A stretch of DNA of 6,555 nucleotides from Halomonas sp. (GCA_007135745.1 SLIH01000250.1:1-6555), one strand, 5' to 3'; shown: positions 1 through 6,201, numbered from the stretch's first letter. Program-made: numbers and translations. The notes: generated from the sequence alone by a model not told the origin.

Positions 1-1
1 C

Positions 2-1609
2 CACCTCAACCGGGGTGGCCATGACCCTTTCAAGGTTTATGCCGCCTATCATGCCGCCTGGCACCACAAGGGCAGGCCCACGGTGATACTGGCTCATACC
101 ATCAAGGGGTATGGCTTTGGCAAGGCCGGAGAGGCCCAGAACACCGCCCATCAGCTGAAAAAGCTTGATCGCGCCACGCTTAAATCATTCCGAGACCGGT
201 TCGGTGTTCCGGTCAAGGATTCGGATCTGGATCAACTGCCCTATTACCGCCCCGAGTCAGACAGTCCGGAAATGCTCTATATGCAGAAGCGCCGGAGTGA
301 TCTTGGCGGCCACTATCCCTGGCGTCGCAAGGATTCCCAGCCGCTGAAAACCCCCGATCTCAGCCTCTTCGACAAGATCCTGGAAGGATCCGGTGAGCGG
401 GAGATGTCCACGACCATGGCCTATGTCCGCATGCTGACCAGCCTGGTAAAAGACAAGCGCATTGGAAAACGGATTGTGCCCATTGTGCCGGACGAGGCGC
501 GAACCTTCGGCATGGAGGGACTTTTCCGCCAGATGGGCATCTACACCTCCGAAGGACAGAAGTACACGCCTCAGGATCGCGACCAGATCATGTACTACCG
601 CGAGGACAAAAAAGGGCAGATCCTTCAGGAAGGAATCAACGAACCCGGGTCCATGGCGGCCTGGATGGCAGCAGCAACGTCCTACAGCAACCATGATTAC
701 CCGCTGATTCCCTTCTATACCTTCTACTCCATGTTTGGCTACCAGCGTGTCGGTGATCTGTGCTGGGCGGCCGGCGACATGCGTGCCCGTGGGTTCCTGC
801 TGGGTGGTACCTCCGGTCGAACCACCTTGAACGGCGAAGGCCTGCAACACCAGGACGGTCATGGCGTGGTGCTGCACAACGTGGTGCCGAACTGCCTGAC
901 CTACGATCCGGCCTTCGGCTACGAACTCGCCGTGATCATCCAGGACGGCATGAGGCGCATGTACCAGAACAATGAAAACATCCACTACTACATCACCCTC
1001 CTGAACGAAAACTACCACCATCCACCCATGCCGAAGGGGGCGGAGGAAGGCATTATTCGCGGCATGTATCTGCTTGAGAGCAGCAATGTGCAGGGAAAGG
1101 CGAAGGATAAAACGCCCAGAGTGCAGCTTCTGGGCAGCGGCGCCATCCTCAATGAGGTGCGTGCCGCAGCCGAATTGCTGAAATCCGATTTCAAGGTGGG
1201 GGCGGATGTTTGGAGCGTGACCAGCTTTGGAGAACTGGGCCGTGATGGCCACCATGCCGAGCGCTGGAACCGGCTGCACCCGGACGAGAAACCCAAGACG
1301 CCCTATGTCACCCAATGCCTGAAAAAGCAGAAGGGGCCGGTCATTGCCTCCACGGATTATATTCGCCTGCAGGCGGATCAGATCCGACAGTTCGTGCCGG
1401 CGGATTACAGCGTACTGGGTACCGACGGTTTTGGCCGCAGCGACACCCGGGCGCGACTGCGATCCTTCTTTGAGGTTGATCGTTACCACGTGGTGATCGC
1501 CGCACTCAACGCGCTGGCCCGTGAGGGCGTGATGAAGAGTGAAGAGGTGGTCGAGGCCATGCGGCGTTACAACATCGACCGCAGCAAGCCAAATCCGGCC
1601 CTGAGCTGA
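2..1609 (+). CDS. aceE: Pyruvate dehydrogenase E1 component, homodimeric type (5' end missing)
   Basis: Thiamine-diphosphate E1 subunit of the cytoplasmic pyruvate dehydrogenase complex: it decarboxylates pyruvate and reductively acetylates the lipoyl groups of E2. The frame is open from base 2 (reading HLNRGGHDPFKVYAAY), so the gene enters from the left and about 535 C-terminal residues of the usual roughly 885-890 are present; the ATG at 83 is internal. Visible AceE landmarks are the RGGHD segment, TVILAHTIKGYG, the NTAHQ loop whose histidine (codon 149-151) matches E. coli His407, needed for E2 acetylation, QEGINEPG with the glutamate (641-643) that contacts the ThDP aminopyrimidine, GDLCWAAGDMRARGF, GRTTLNGEGLQHQDGH with two active-site-region histidines (848-850 and 860-862), and the C-terminal LGTDGFGRSDTR. 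The ThDP-binding GDG-type segment lies outside the window. aceF follows after 30 bp with no terminator between. The identification is secure; only the N-terminus is unseen. Confidence 0.97.
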   Translation, partial: HLNRGGHDPFKVYAAYHAAWHHKGRPTVILAHTIKGYGFGKAGEAQNTAHQLKKLDRATLKSFRDRFGVPVKDSDLDQLPYYRPESDSPEMLYMQKRRSDLGGHYPWRRKDSQPLKTPDLSLFDKILEGSGEREMSTTMAYVRMLTSLVKDKRIGKRIVPIVPDEARTFGMEGLFRQMGIYTSEGQKYTPQDRDQIMYYREDKKGQILQEGINEPGSMAAWMAAATSYSNHDYPLIPFYTFYSMFGYQRVGDLCWAAGDMRARGFLLGGTSGRTTLNGEGLQHQDGHGVVLHNVVPNCLTYDPAFGYELAVIIQDGMRRMYQNNENIHYYITLLNENYHHPPMPKGAEEGIIRGMYLLESSNVQGKAKDKTPRVQLLGSGAILNEVRAAAELLKSDFKVGADVWSVTSFGELGRDGHHAERWNRLHPDEKPKTPYVTQCLKKQKGPVIASTDYIRLQADQIRQFVPADYSVLGTDGFGRSDTRARLRSFFEVDRYHVVIAALNALAREGVMKSEEVVEAMRRYNIDRSKPNPALS

Positions 1610-1639
1610 GCCGTGGCAGGTACAAGGAGAGAGCAGGCG

Positions 1640-3286
1640 ATGAGTGTGCACGAGATTCGCGTTCCTGACCTCGGCGGGGCTGACGAGGTTGAGATTATTG
1701 AAATGATGGTCAAGCCCGGTGACCGGGTGGCCGAGGAAGATCCCATTCTGGAGGTCGAGTCCGACAAGGCGACAGTGGAGTTGCCGGCGCCGGTTGCGGG
1801 CATCGTCAAGAGTCTGGAAGTGAAAACCGGTGACAGTCTTCGGGAAGGGGACCTGGTCGGGACGATCGAGACCGATGCCGACGACGCAAGCCAGGACAGC
1901 GGCGAGGCGTCCACTCTGGCCGAAGACGAGCAGGAAACACAAGGCGAGACACCAGAACCGGCGCCGCGTAAAGAGTCTGCGGCGGCCACTGGGCGCACCG
2001 AAACAGTCCGGGTTCCTGACCTCGGCGGTGCCGAAGATGTCCCAGTGGTTGAAGTGCAGGTCAGGCCGGGCGACACCGTGGAAGTGGAAGATCCGCTCGT
2101 TACGGTGGAATCCGATAAGGCCAGCATGGAGATACCTTCTCCATACGCGGGTACCATCGAATCCGTGGCAGTGAGCGAGAACGACACGGTCAGTGAGGGC
2201 GATGTCCTGGCGACCCTTAAAGTGACCGCCGGCGGTGGCGCTCAGCAAGCCTCCGACTCCCGGGAATCAACCGAGACGGAAGAATCAGCCCAACCTGTGA
2301 AGCAGGCCCCGGAAAAGCCCGGAACCTCAAAGACCCCCGCGCCGGCAGCGCCTGCTGTCGAAGCGTCGGGAGCGGGCGGCAAAGGCGTCCATGCCGGTCC
2401 GGCGGTGCGCAAGATTGCACGGGAGTTCGGAGTCGAGCTCGCCCAGGTCCCGGGCAGCGGGCCCAAAGGCCGTATCCTCAAGGAAGACGTTCAGACCTGG
2501 GTCAAGCGGCGCCTGGAAGGCGGAGGCGCGGGAGTCGCGGCATCAGGCGCGGGTATCCCCGAAGTGGAGCTTCCGGATTTCAGCCAGTTCGGGCCGATCG
2601 AGCGTCAGCCCATGAACCGGATTCAGAAGCTGACCGCTGCCGGAATGCAGCGCAGCTGGCTCAATGTGCCTCACGTCACCCAGTTTGAGGACGTTGACAT
2701 CACCGAGCTGGAAACCTTCCGCAAGGCCCATCGCGACGAAGCTCAGGCCCGAGGCGTCAAGCTCACGCCCGTGGCGTTTCTGATCAAGGCCTGTGCCTAC
2801 GCACTGCGGGCTTACCCCCAGTTCAATGTCTCGCTGGACATGAACAACCAGGAGCTCATCCGCAAGAAGTACTGCCATATTGGCGTGGCGGTCGATACGC
2901 CGGCGGGCCTTGTGGTGCCCGTTATCCGCGATGCCGATACCAAGAGCATCTGGCAGCTGGCGGAAGAAGCCCAGTCCCTGGCAGAGAAGGCCCGGGACAA
3001 GAAACTCAGCAGTGACGACATGAAGGGCGCCTGTTTCACCATTACCAGCCTCGGAGGGCTCGGTGGCACAGCCTTTACACCCATCGTGAACACGCCGGAG
3101 GTAGCGATTCTCGGCGTCTCCAAAGCGGCCACCAAGCCGATCTGGGATGGCGAGGCTTTTCAGCCGCGATTGATGCTGCCGCTGTCTCTGTCCTATGACC
3201 ATCGGGCGATCAATGGGGCCGATGCTGCGCGCTTCACGTCATTGCTCGGGCGAGTACTGGGTGACTTGCGTGAACTGCTGATGTGA
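1640..3286 (+). CDS. aceF: Dihydrolipoyllysine acetyltransferase, E2 core of pyruvate dehydrogenase, two lipoyl domains
   Basis: E2 carries acetyl groups on swinging lipoyl arms from E1 to CoA and forms the structural core of the complex. The product is 548 residues, close to the two-lipoyl Pseudomonas AceF and shorter than the three-lipoyl E. coli protein. Domain order: lipoyl 1 (about 3-77, ESDKA with lipoylated Lys43), an acidic Ala/Glu/Thr linker, lipoyl 2 (about 121-195, ESDKA with Lys160), an Ala/Pro-rich linker, a peripheral subunit-binding domain (about 250-290, AGPAVRKIAREFGVEL, then GPKGRILKEDV), and the catalytic acetyltransferase domain (about 318-548). The active-site motif near the C-terminus is YDHRAINGAD, giving catalytic His521 and Asn525; Azotobacter E2p also has Asn (Asn614) at the second position, where many E2s have Asp. 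I chose the ATG at 1640 because AAGGAG lies at 1624-1629 and the lipoyl fold starts immediately after; the in-frame GTG at 1613 would add nine residues without a clear ribosome-binding site. Transcribed with aceE. Confidence 0.97.
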   Translation: MSVHEIRVPDLGGADEVEIIEMMVKPGDRVAEEDPILEVESDKATVELPAPVAGIVKSLEVKTGDSLREGDLVGTIETDADDASQDSGEASTLAEDEQETQGETPEPAPRKESAAATGRTETVRVPDLGGAEDVPVVEVQVRPGDTVEVEDPLVTVESDKASMEIPSPYAGTIESVAVSENDTVSEGDVLATLKVTAGGGAQQASDSRESTETEESAQPVKQAPEKPGTSKTPAPAAPAVEASGAGGKGVHAGPAVRKIAREFGVELAQVPGSGPKGRILKEDVQTWVKRRLEGGGAGVAASGAGIPEVELPDFSQFGPIERQPMNRIQKLTAAGMQRSWLNVPHVTQFEDVDITELETFRKAHRDEAQARGVKLTPVAFLIKACAYALRAYPQFNVSLDMNNQELIRKKYCHIGVAVDTPAGLVVPVIRDADTKSIWQLAEEAQSLAEKARDKKLSSDDMKGACFTITSLGGLGGTAFTPIVNTPEVAILGVSKAATKPIWDGEAFQPRLMLPLSLSYDHRAINGADAARFTSLLGRVLGDLRELLM

Positions 3287-3320
3287 TCGCGACCGTAATG
3301 AGCCGGTGCTGGTCCGATAT

Positions 3321-3343
3321 GGTGCAGGTCAGGCGCCTGTGCC
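3321..3343 (+). other. Hairpin downstream of aceF, possible weak 3' end
   Basis: GGTGCAGG (3321-3328) pairs with CCTGTGCC (3336-3343) over eight base pairs, two of them G-U, around a 7-nt loop. It starts 34 bp after the aceF stop. Only three T residues follow within the next bases, so it is not a convincing intrinsic terminator; it might protect or mark the 3' end of the aceEF message. A second short inverted repeat, TTCAG (3360-3364) with CTGAA (3372-3376), follows. Apart from these two repeats I see nothing in 3287-3387. Confidence 0.3.
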
Positions 3344-3387
3344 CGATTTGGGCGCGGCATTCAGGGAGAATCTGAAGTAGCGGTAAC

Positions 3388-3416
3388 TTCAAAAAAAGCC
3401 CGTTGGATCATACAAT
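3388..3416 (+). promoter_or_regulatory. Candidate sigma70 promoter for the small-ORF transcript
   Basis: TTCAAA (3388-3393, four of six matches to the -35 consensus) is followed after exactly 17 bp by TACAAT (3411-3416, five of six matches to the -10 consensus), in a locally AT-rich patch. A start near 3423 would give a leader of about 144 nt before the small ORF at 3567. This is pattern matching only; the -35 box is mediocre. Confidence 0.45.
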
Positions 3417-3422
3417 TAAAGT

Positions 3423-3566
3423 GAGTTATGAAGGAGGTCGGCAGGCTGGCATGGGGCCTGCAACGCAGTGGTTGGAAAGCGTAATGATTGATTGATCGGG
3501 CAGCGGGAATCCTGTCGTAGCTACTGCCAGATGGAACTGAAACGACCTGAATAGAAGGAGGTCAAA
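3423..3566 (+). promoter_or_regulatory. Structured leader with duplicated Shine-Dalgarno sequence upstream of the small ORF
   Basis: The 10-mer GAAGGAGGTC occurs twice: at 3430-3439 near the proposed 5' end, and at 3554-3563 as the ribosome-binding site of the small ORF. GACCT at 3544-3548 is complementary to AGGTC in both copies. It can form a 5-bp hairpin over part of the downstream site, or a 6-bp pairing (CGACCT 3543-3548 with AGGTCG 3435-3440) with the upstream copy. Other inverted repeats are GCAGGC (3441-3446) with GCCTGC (3456-3461), the palindrome GTAGCTAC (3517-3524), and GGCAG with CTGCC around 3499-3528. A TGATTGATTGA run lies near 3485-3495. The first Shine-Dalgarno copy is followed 13 nt later by an ATG opening a 14-codon frame (3451-3495). 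I recognise no known riboswitch class. Regulation of translation by alternative pairing is inference. Confidence 0.35.
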
Positions 3567-3677
3567 ATGAAGATGGCAACTGAAAAAAATGTACTGTTTG
3601 AACTGACCCATGCCTACGAAGAAAACGTCGTGAATGAACTGCACGAATACTTCGACTGGGTCTATCTGAACAACTGA
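3567..3677 (+). CDS. Small acidic 36-residue protein of unknown function
   Basis: The frame starts MKMATEKNVLFELTHAYEEN and ends FDWVYLNN followed by TGA. I do not recognise the family. Support for translation: a near-perfect Shine-Dalgarno AAGGAGGT (3555-3562) placed 5 nt from GGAGG to the ATG, a candidate promoter upstream and a strong terminator 22 nt after the stop. The peptide is acidic (seven Glu and one Asp against two Lys) and has no signal peptide or membrane segment. From about residue 9 onward, hydrophobic and aromatic residues recur every three to four positions (Leu13, Tyr17, Val21, Leu25, Tyr28, Val32), consistent with an amphipathic helix; the C-terminal third is strongly aromatic (Tyr28, Phe29, Trp31, Tyr33). 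A second in-frame ATG at 3573 is less well spaced. It converges on trhO and has no partner gene nearby. It could be a regulator of a larger protein, a leader peptide, or the coding part of a dual-function RNA. Confidence 0.65.
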   Translation: MKMATEKNVLFELTHAYEENVVNELHEYFDWVYLNN

Positions 3678-3699
3678 GCGTTGTTGCACCGCCAGGCAT

Positions 3700-3738
3700 A
3701 AAAAACCCCGGGGAGTTGAAGGCTGCCCGGGGTTTTTT
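3700..3738. terminator. Strong bidirectional intrinsic terminator between the small ORF and trhO
   Basis: AAAAAACCCCGGG (3700-3712) and CCCGGGGTTTTTT (3726-3738) form a perfect 13-bp inverted repeat with a 13-nt loop. A GC-rich stem flanked by A and T runs gives a U-tract in both directions, so it can end the small-ORF transcript on the + strand (22 nt after its stop) and trhO on the - strand (12 nt after its stop). This is the clearest terminator in the window. Confidence 0.93.
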
Positions 3739-3750
3739 GATTTCGCTGAT

Positions 3751-4725
3751 CTAAAGTTGCTGCTGCTTGCGCTGGGCGCGCTTGGCCCGCCGCCGTGCCT
3801 CTATAACCTCGGCCGCTTCGGCGCCAACGTGGGTTTCGCCACGCTTGCGGGCAAGTTGAATCTGCTTCTCGCGCTCGGCAAATCGCGCCTTCTGCTCTTC
3901 GGTCAGCCGGTCATAACACTGTGGGCAACTGACGCCTTTCTGATACTTCGGGGACTGCTTGTCCTCCTCCGTAATCGGTCGCCGACAGGCGTGACACTGA
4001 TCGTAGTTGCCCCGCTCCAGCCGATGATTCACGGCCACCCGGTCATCAAACACAAAACACTCGCCCTGCCACAGGGATTCTTCTTCCGGTACTTCCTCAA
4101 AGTAGCGCAGGACGCCGCCCTCGAGGTGATACACCTCCTCGAATCCCTGTTCCTTCAGGTACGCCGTGGATTTTTCGCAGCGAATGCCTCCGGTGCAGAA
4201 CATGGCCACCTTTCGGTGCTTCTGCGGGTCCAGGTTCTGCTTCACATACTCGGGAAATTCCCGGAAGGTTTCGGTTTCCGGGTTCACGGCGTTCTTGAAT
4301 GTGCCCACATCCACTTCGTACTCATTGCGGGTATCGATCAACAGAACCTCGGGGTCCTGGATCAGGCGGTTCCACTCCCGGGGTTTCACGTAGGTGCCAA
4401 CAGAGCGGCGTGGATCAATGCCTTCCACACCCATGGTGACGATCTCGCGCTTGAGCTTCACCTTGGTGCGGTGGAACGGCATGATGTCCGTTTCCGAATC
4501 CTTGTAATCAATGCCATCAAAGCGGGGATCTTCGCCCAGGCGGGCCTTCAGCGCGGCAATGGCCTCGTGGGGGCCGGCCACGGTGCCGTTGATGCCTTCA
4601 CGCGCCAGCAGCAGGGTGCCGCGAATGCCGTGCTCCAGCATGAACTGGCGCAGGGGCTCGCGCATTTCTTCAAAATCTTCCAGGCGCACAAAACGATAGA
4701 GTGCGCACACAGCGTAGGTGCTCAT
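3751..4725 (-). CDS. trhO: tRNA uridine(34) hydroxylase, rhodanese family (TrhO/YceA)
   Basis: Cytoplasmic, oxygen-dependent hydroxylase of wobble uridine 34 that makes 5-hydroxyuridine in a subset of tRNAs, a precursor of cmo5U-type modifications; this role is known for the E. coli and Bacillus homologues. The 324-residue product shows the family architecture: an N-terminal acylphosphatase-like domain (about 1-95, with [13 protein letters not shown] and [15 protein letters not shown]), a rhodanese domain (about 110-215, [20 protein letters not shown]) with the active-site loop [10 protein letters not shown] giving Cys177 and Cys183, and a C-terminal segment with two CxxC pairs (Cys244/Cys247 and Cys267/Cys270) that look metal-binding. 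The tail is a basic, Gln-rich charged helix ([14 protein letters not shown]). The ATG has AAGGAGGA upstream with about 10 nt spacing. The upstream neighbour on the same strand ends 77 bp away, so co-transcription is possible. I see no missing key residue. Confidence 0.96.
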   Translation of the reverse strand: MSTYAVCALYRFVRLEDFEEMREPLRQFMLEHGIRGTLLLAREGINGTVAGPHEAIAALKARLGEDPRFDGIDYKDSETDIMPFHRTKVKLKREIVTMGVEGIDPRRSVGTYVKPREWNRLIQDPEVLLIDTRNEYEVDVGTFKNAVNPETETFREFPEYVKQNLDPQKHRKVAMFCTGGIRCEKSTAYLKEQGFEEVYHLEGGVLRYFEEVPEEESLWQGECFVFDDRVAVNHRLERGNYDQCHACRRPITEEDKQSPKYQKGVSCPQCYDRLTEEQKARFAEREKQIQLARKRGETHVGAEAAEVIEARRRAKRAQRKQQQL

Positions 4726-4782
4726 TCCGGGGTGTCCTCCTTATGCGGGCTGGAACGTAAAACCAGAGCATTGGAAGGCGCG

Positions 4783-4788
4783 ATTCTA
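4783..4788 (-). promoter_or_regulatory. Possible -10 element for trhO
   Basis: On the - strand the gap between the small membrane-protein gene and trhO contains TAGAAT (five of six matches to the -10 consensus) in the context TGATAGAATCGCG, about 58 bp before the trhO start. No good -35 sits at 16-18 bp, so an internal promoter is only a possibility; read-through from the upstream gene is the alternative. Confidence 0.25.
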
Positions 4789-4802
4789 TCACTTTCGGTG
4801 GA

Positions 4803-5009
4803 TCAATAGCGATAAACCATGGGAAGGACGATCAGGGCCAGGCCAAGCGGCGCCAGCAACCAGGTAAAGGGAATGACATGGGGTATAATGCACAGCGCGA
4901 CACCGGCAATCGTGGCATTGCGCTTGCGACGGCCCAACCCGTAAATCACGTAGGCCACGCCAATGGACGAGAACAATACGATCCAGACAAAACTCTCTGC
5001 CTCCGACAT
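4803..5009 (-). CDS. Small hydrophobic membrane protein, 68 residues, unknown function
   Basis: The product begins MSEAESFVWIVLFSSIGVAY and is almost entirely hydrophobic: likely membrane spans at about 7-24, 32-48 and 49-66, the last two joined by a Pro-containing turn (IIPHVIPFTW). A basic loop, GLGRRKRN (about 24-31), follows the first span and suggests by the positive-inside rule that this loop is cytoplasmic. I chose the start at 5009 because AGGAGGT (5014-5020) lies immediately upstream; a longer reading from 5048 would add 13 residues and overrun this ribosome-binding site. Small proteins of this shape are common in gammaproteobacteria and are sometimes labelled amino acid transport protein without evidence; I would not carry that label over. 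It lies upstream of trhO on the same strand and divergent from the acyltransferase gene. Confidence 0.75.
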   Translation of the reverse strand: MSEAESFVWIVLFSSIGVAYVIYGLGRRKRNATIAGVALCIIPHVIPFTWLLAPLGLALIVLPMVYRY

Positions 5010-5035
5010 AGCCACCTCCTCAGTTTCTGTATCCA

Positions 5036-5064
5036 AGCATAGCGTCAATCCGCCGGGACGTCAG
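5036..5064 (-). promoter_or_regulatory. Candidate promoter for the small membrane protein (and perhaps trhO)
   Basis: On the - strand CTGACG (5059-5064, four of six) is followed after 17 bp by TATGCT (5036-5041, four of six). A start near 5029 would leave a leader of about 20 nt carrying the AGGAGGT site. A second TTGACG-like box on the same strand (5043-5048) has no good -10 at the right distance. Weak pattern evidence. Confidence 0.3.
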
Positions 5065-5073
5065 CGCTCGGGC

Positions 5074-5102
5074 TTCACCCGCAATAAGCAAGGGGGTATC
5101 CT
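5074..5102 (+). promoter_or_regulatory. Candidate promoter for the acyltransferase gene
   Basis: TTCACC (5074-5079, four of six) and TATCCT (5097-5102, four of six) are separated by exactly 17 bp, placing transcription start near 5109 and giving a leader of about 23 nt before the GTG at 5132. It lies back to back with the divergent promoter candidate, only 9 bp between the two -35 boxes. Weak pattern evidence. Confidence 0.3.
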
Positions 5103-5131
5103 TTCCGCGAACCCTAAAAGCGGAGTAGTCC

Positions 5132-6115
5132 GTGCGACCCGTTGATCCGAAACATTATTACCGGCGCTACCTGCATCCGCGTTACTGGCTCACCTGGGTG
5201 CTGATTGGCGTTCTGCGACTGCTCGCCTTTCTGCCGCACAACGTCCTTCAGGGGCTCGGTCGCTGTATTGGCCTGTTCAGCTACGTCACCGCCAGGGAGC
5301 ATCGACATATCGCCAACATCAATCTTGGCATGTGCTTTCCGGAACTTGACGAGAAAGAAAGGGAAAAACTGGTCCGGGAAAGCATGGTCGCCACGGGCAA
5401 GGGGTACGTGGAAAGCACCAAGGGCTGGTGGGGCAATATGAAGCCGTACGCCGAGCGGCTCCAGGTCCATGGCATGGAACATTTCGAGGAGGCCAAGCGC
5501 AGGGGCAAGGGCATTCTTCTGCTGGGCGGACATTTCAGCATCCTGGATTTCGCCGGTCCGCTGGCGGCCCAGATCATGGATTTCAACCACATGTACCGGC
5601 CCAATAATAACCCCTTGTTCGATGCCCTGATCGAACGCAATCGCCGCAGTTTCAGTGGCGCCGCCTTTACCCGCCACCAGCTCCACGACATGATCGAATT
5701 CATCAAGGAAGGCAATATTGTCTGGTACGGGTGTGATCAGGACTTCGGGCGCAAGCACAGTGTTTTTGCGCCTTTCTTCGGAGTTCCGGCCGCCACCCTG
5801 ACCACACCCGCCTGGGTCGCACGCCAAACCGGCGCCACGGTGATCTTCATTAGCCAGTTCCGGGAAGGGGGGAAGACCTACAGCATCCATTTCTCGGAAA
5901 TTTTCGAAGACTACCCGAGCGACGACGAAGTTGAGAACGCTACCCGCCTGAACCGGGAAATCGAAAAGATGGTGCGCCAGTACCCCGAGCAGTACCTCTG
6001 GGTCCACCGCCGCTTCAAAACCCGCCCCGACGGCGAACCCAGCCCCTATCCCGATCGCAACAAAACGCTCAGAAAGCGCTTAAAGAAGTGGAAGAAGCGA
6101 AGGCAGCAGAAGTAA
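5132..6115 (+). CDS. lpxL: Lipid A secondary acyltransferase, LpxL/HtrB family
   Basis: Inner-membrane enzyme that transfers an acyl chain (laurate or similar, from acyl-ACP) onto a hydroxyacyl chain of Kdo-lipid A late in lipopolysaccharide synthesis. The 327-residue product has an N-terminal hydrophobic anchor (about 19-35), the catalytic HX4D motif HFSILD with His134 and Asp139 (E. coli LpxL has HX4E here), the acceptor-side MYRPNNNPLFD motif (154-164), CDQDFGRKHSVFAPFFG (201-217), and the family signature YLWVHRRFKTRP (288-299). These last two match LpxL/LpxP better than LpxM, but acyl chain and position cannot be read from sequence. The start is GTG with GGAG at 5122-5125, 6 nt upstream. 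The last 20 residues (308-327) contain 12 Lys or Arg, an unusually basic tail beyond the conserved core. Divergent from the small membrane protein; a Nudix gene follows after 79 bp. Confidence 0.92.
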   Translation: MRPVDPKHYYRRYLHPRYWLTWVLIGVLRLLAFLPHNVLQGLGRCIGLFSYVTAREHRHIANINLGMCFPELDEKEREKLVRESMVATGKGYVESTKGWWGNMKPYAERLQVHGMEHFEEAKRRGKGILLLGGHFSILDFAGPLAAQIMDFNHMYRPNNNPLFDALIERNRRSFSGAAFTRHQLHDMIEFIKEGNIVWYGCDQDFGRKHSVFAPFFGVPAATLTTPAWVARQTGATVIFISQFREGGKTYSIHFSEIFEDYPSDDEVENATRLNREIEKMVRQYPEQYLWVHRRFKTRPDGEPSPYPDRNKTLRKRLKKWKKRRQQK

Positions 6116-6148
6116 AAAGAATGACACTTTGCGGCGGTTGGGGATGCT

Positions 6149-6201
6149 GATCCTGTGACAATCCAAAGCCGTGTGGCGTTCATGAGAGGATCCTGTGTCA
6201 A
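6149..6201 (+). repeat. Imperfect 13-bp direct repeat around the Nudix gene start
   Basis: GATCCTGTGACAA (6149-6161) and GATCCTGTGTCAA (6189-6201) differ at one base and start 40 bp apart. The second copy contains the GTG start at 6195. The repeat may be chance, a local duplication, or a pair of regulator half-sites; nothing in the window decides this. Confidence 0.35.

Noticed and set aside
257..2248. 663-codon open frame on the - strand opposite aceE and aceF
   Set aside because: It lies antisense to two securely identified genes, spans their junction, and shows no recognisable domain. Long antisense frames are expected in GC-rich coding DNA with this codon use.
3423..3566. Leader as a known riboswitch class
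   Set aside because: I could match no conserved core of the common classes (TPP, cobalamin, SAM, glycine, c-di-GMP, FMN, lysine) by eye; a covariance-model search would be needed to exclude rarer ones.
3567..3677. Small ORF as a PqqA-like or other RiPP precursor because it contains Glu-x3-Tyr (ELHEY)
   Set aside because: The rest of the PqqA pattern is missing, the length differs, and no radical SAM or other maturation gene is visible. A Glu-x3-Tyr match in an acidic aromatic peptide is easily accidental.
3426..3689. 87-codon open frame on the - strand over the small ORF and its leader
   Set aside because: It lacks a good Shine-Dalgarno sequence and starts immediately after a terminator on its own strand. 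The + strand frame has the ribosome-binding site, promoter candidate and correctly oriented terminator.
3757..4809. 350-codon open frame on the + strand opposite trhO
   Set aside because: Its antisense partner carries the full TrhO domain set and catalytic motif. The + strand product is a shadow, and it begins just past a terminator without a clear ribosome-binding site.
5114..6007. 297-codon open frame on the - strand opposite lpxL
   Set aside because: Shadow of a confidently identified acyltransferase with conserved motifs on the + strand.
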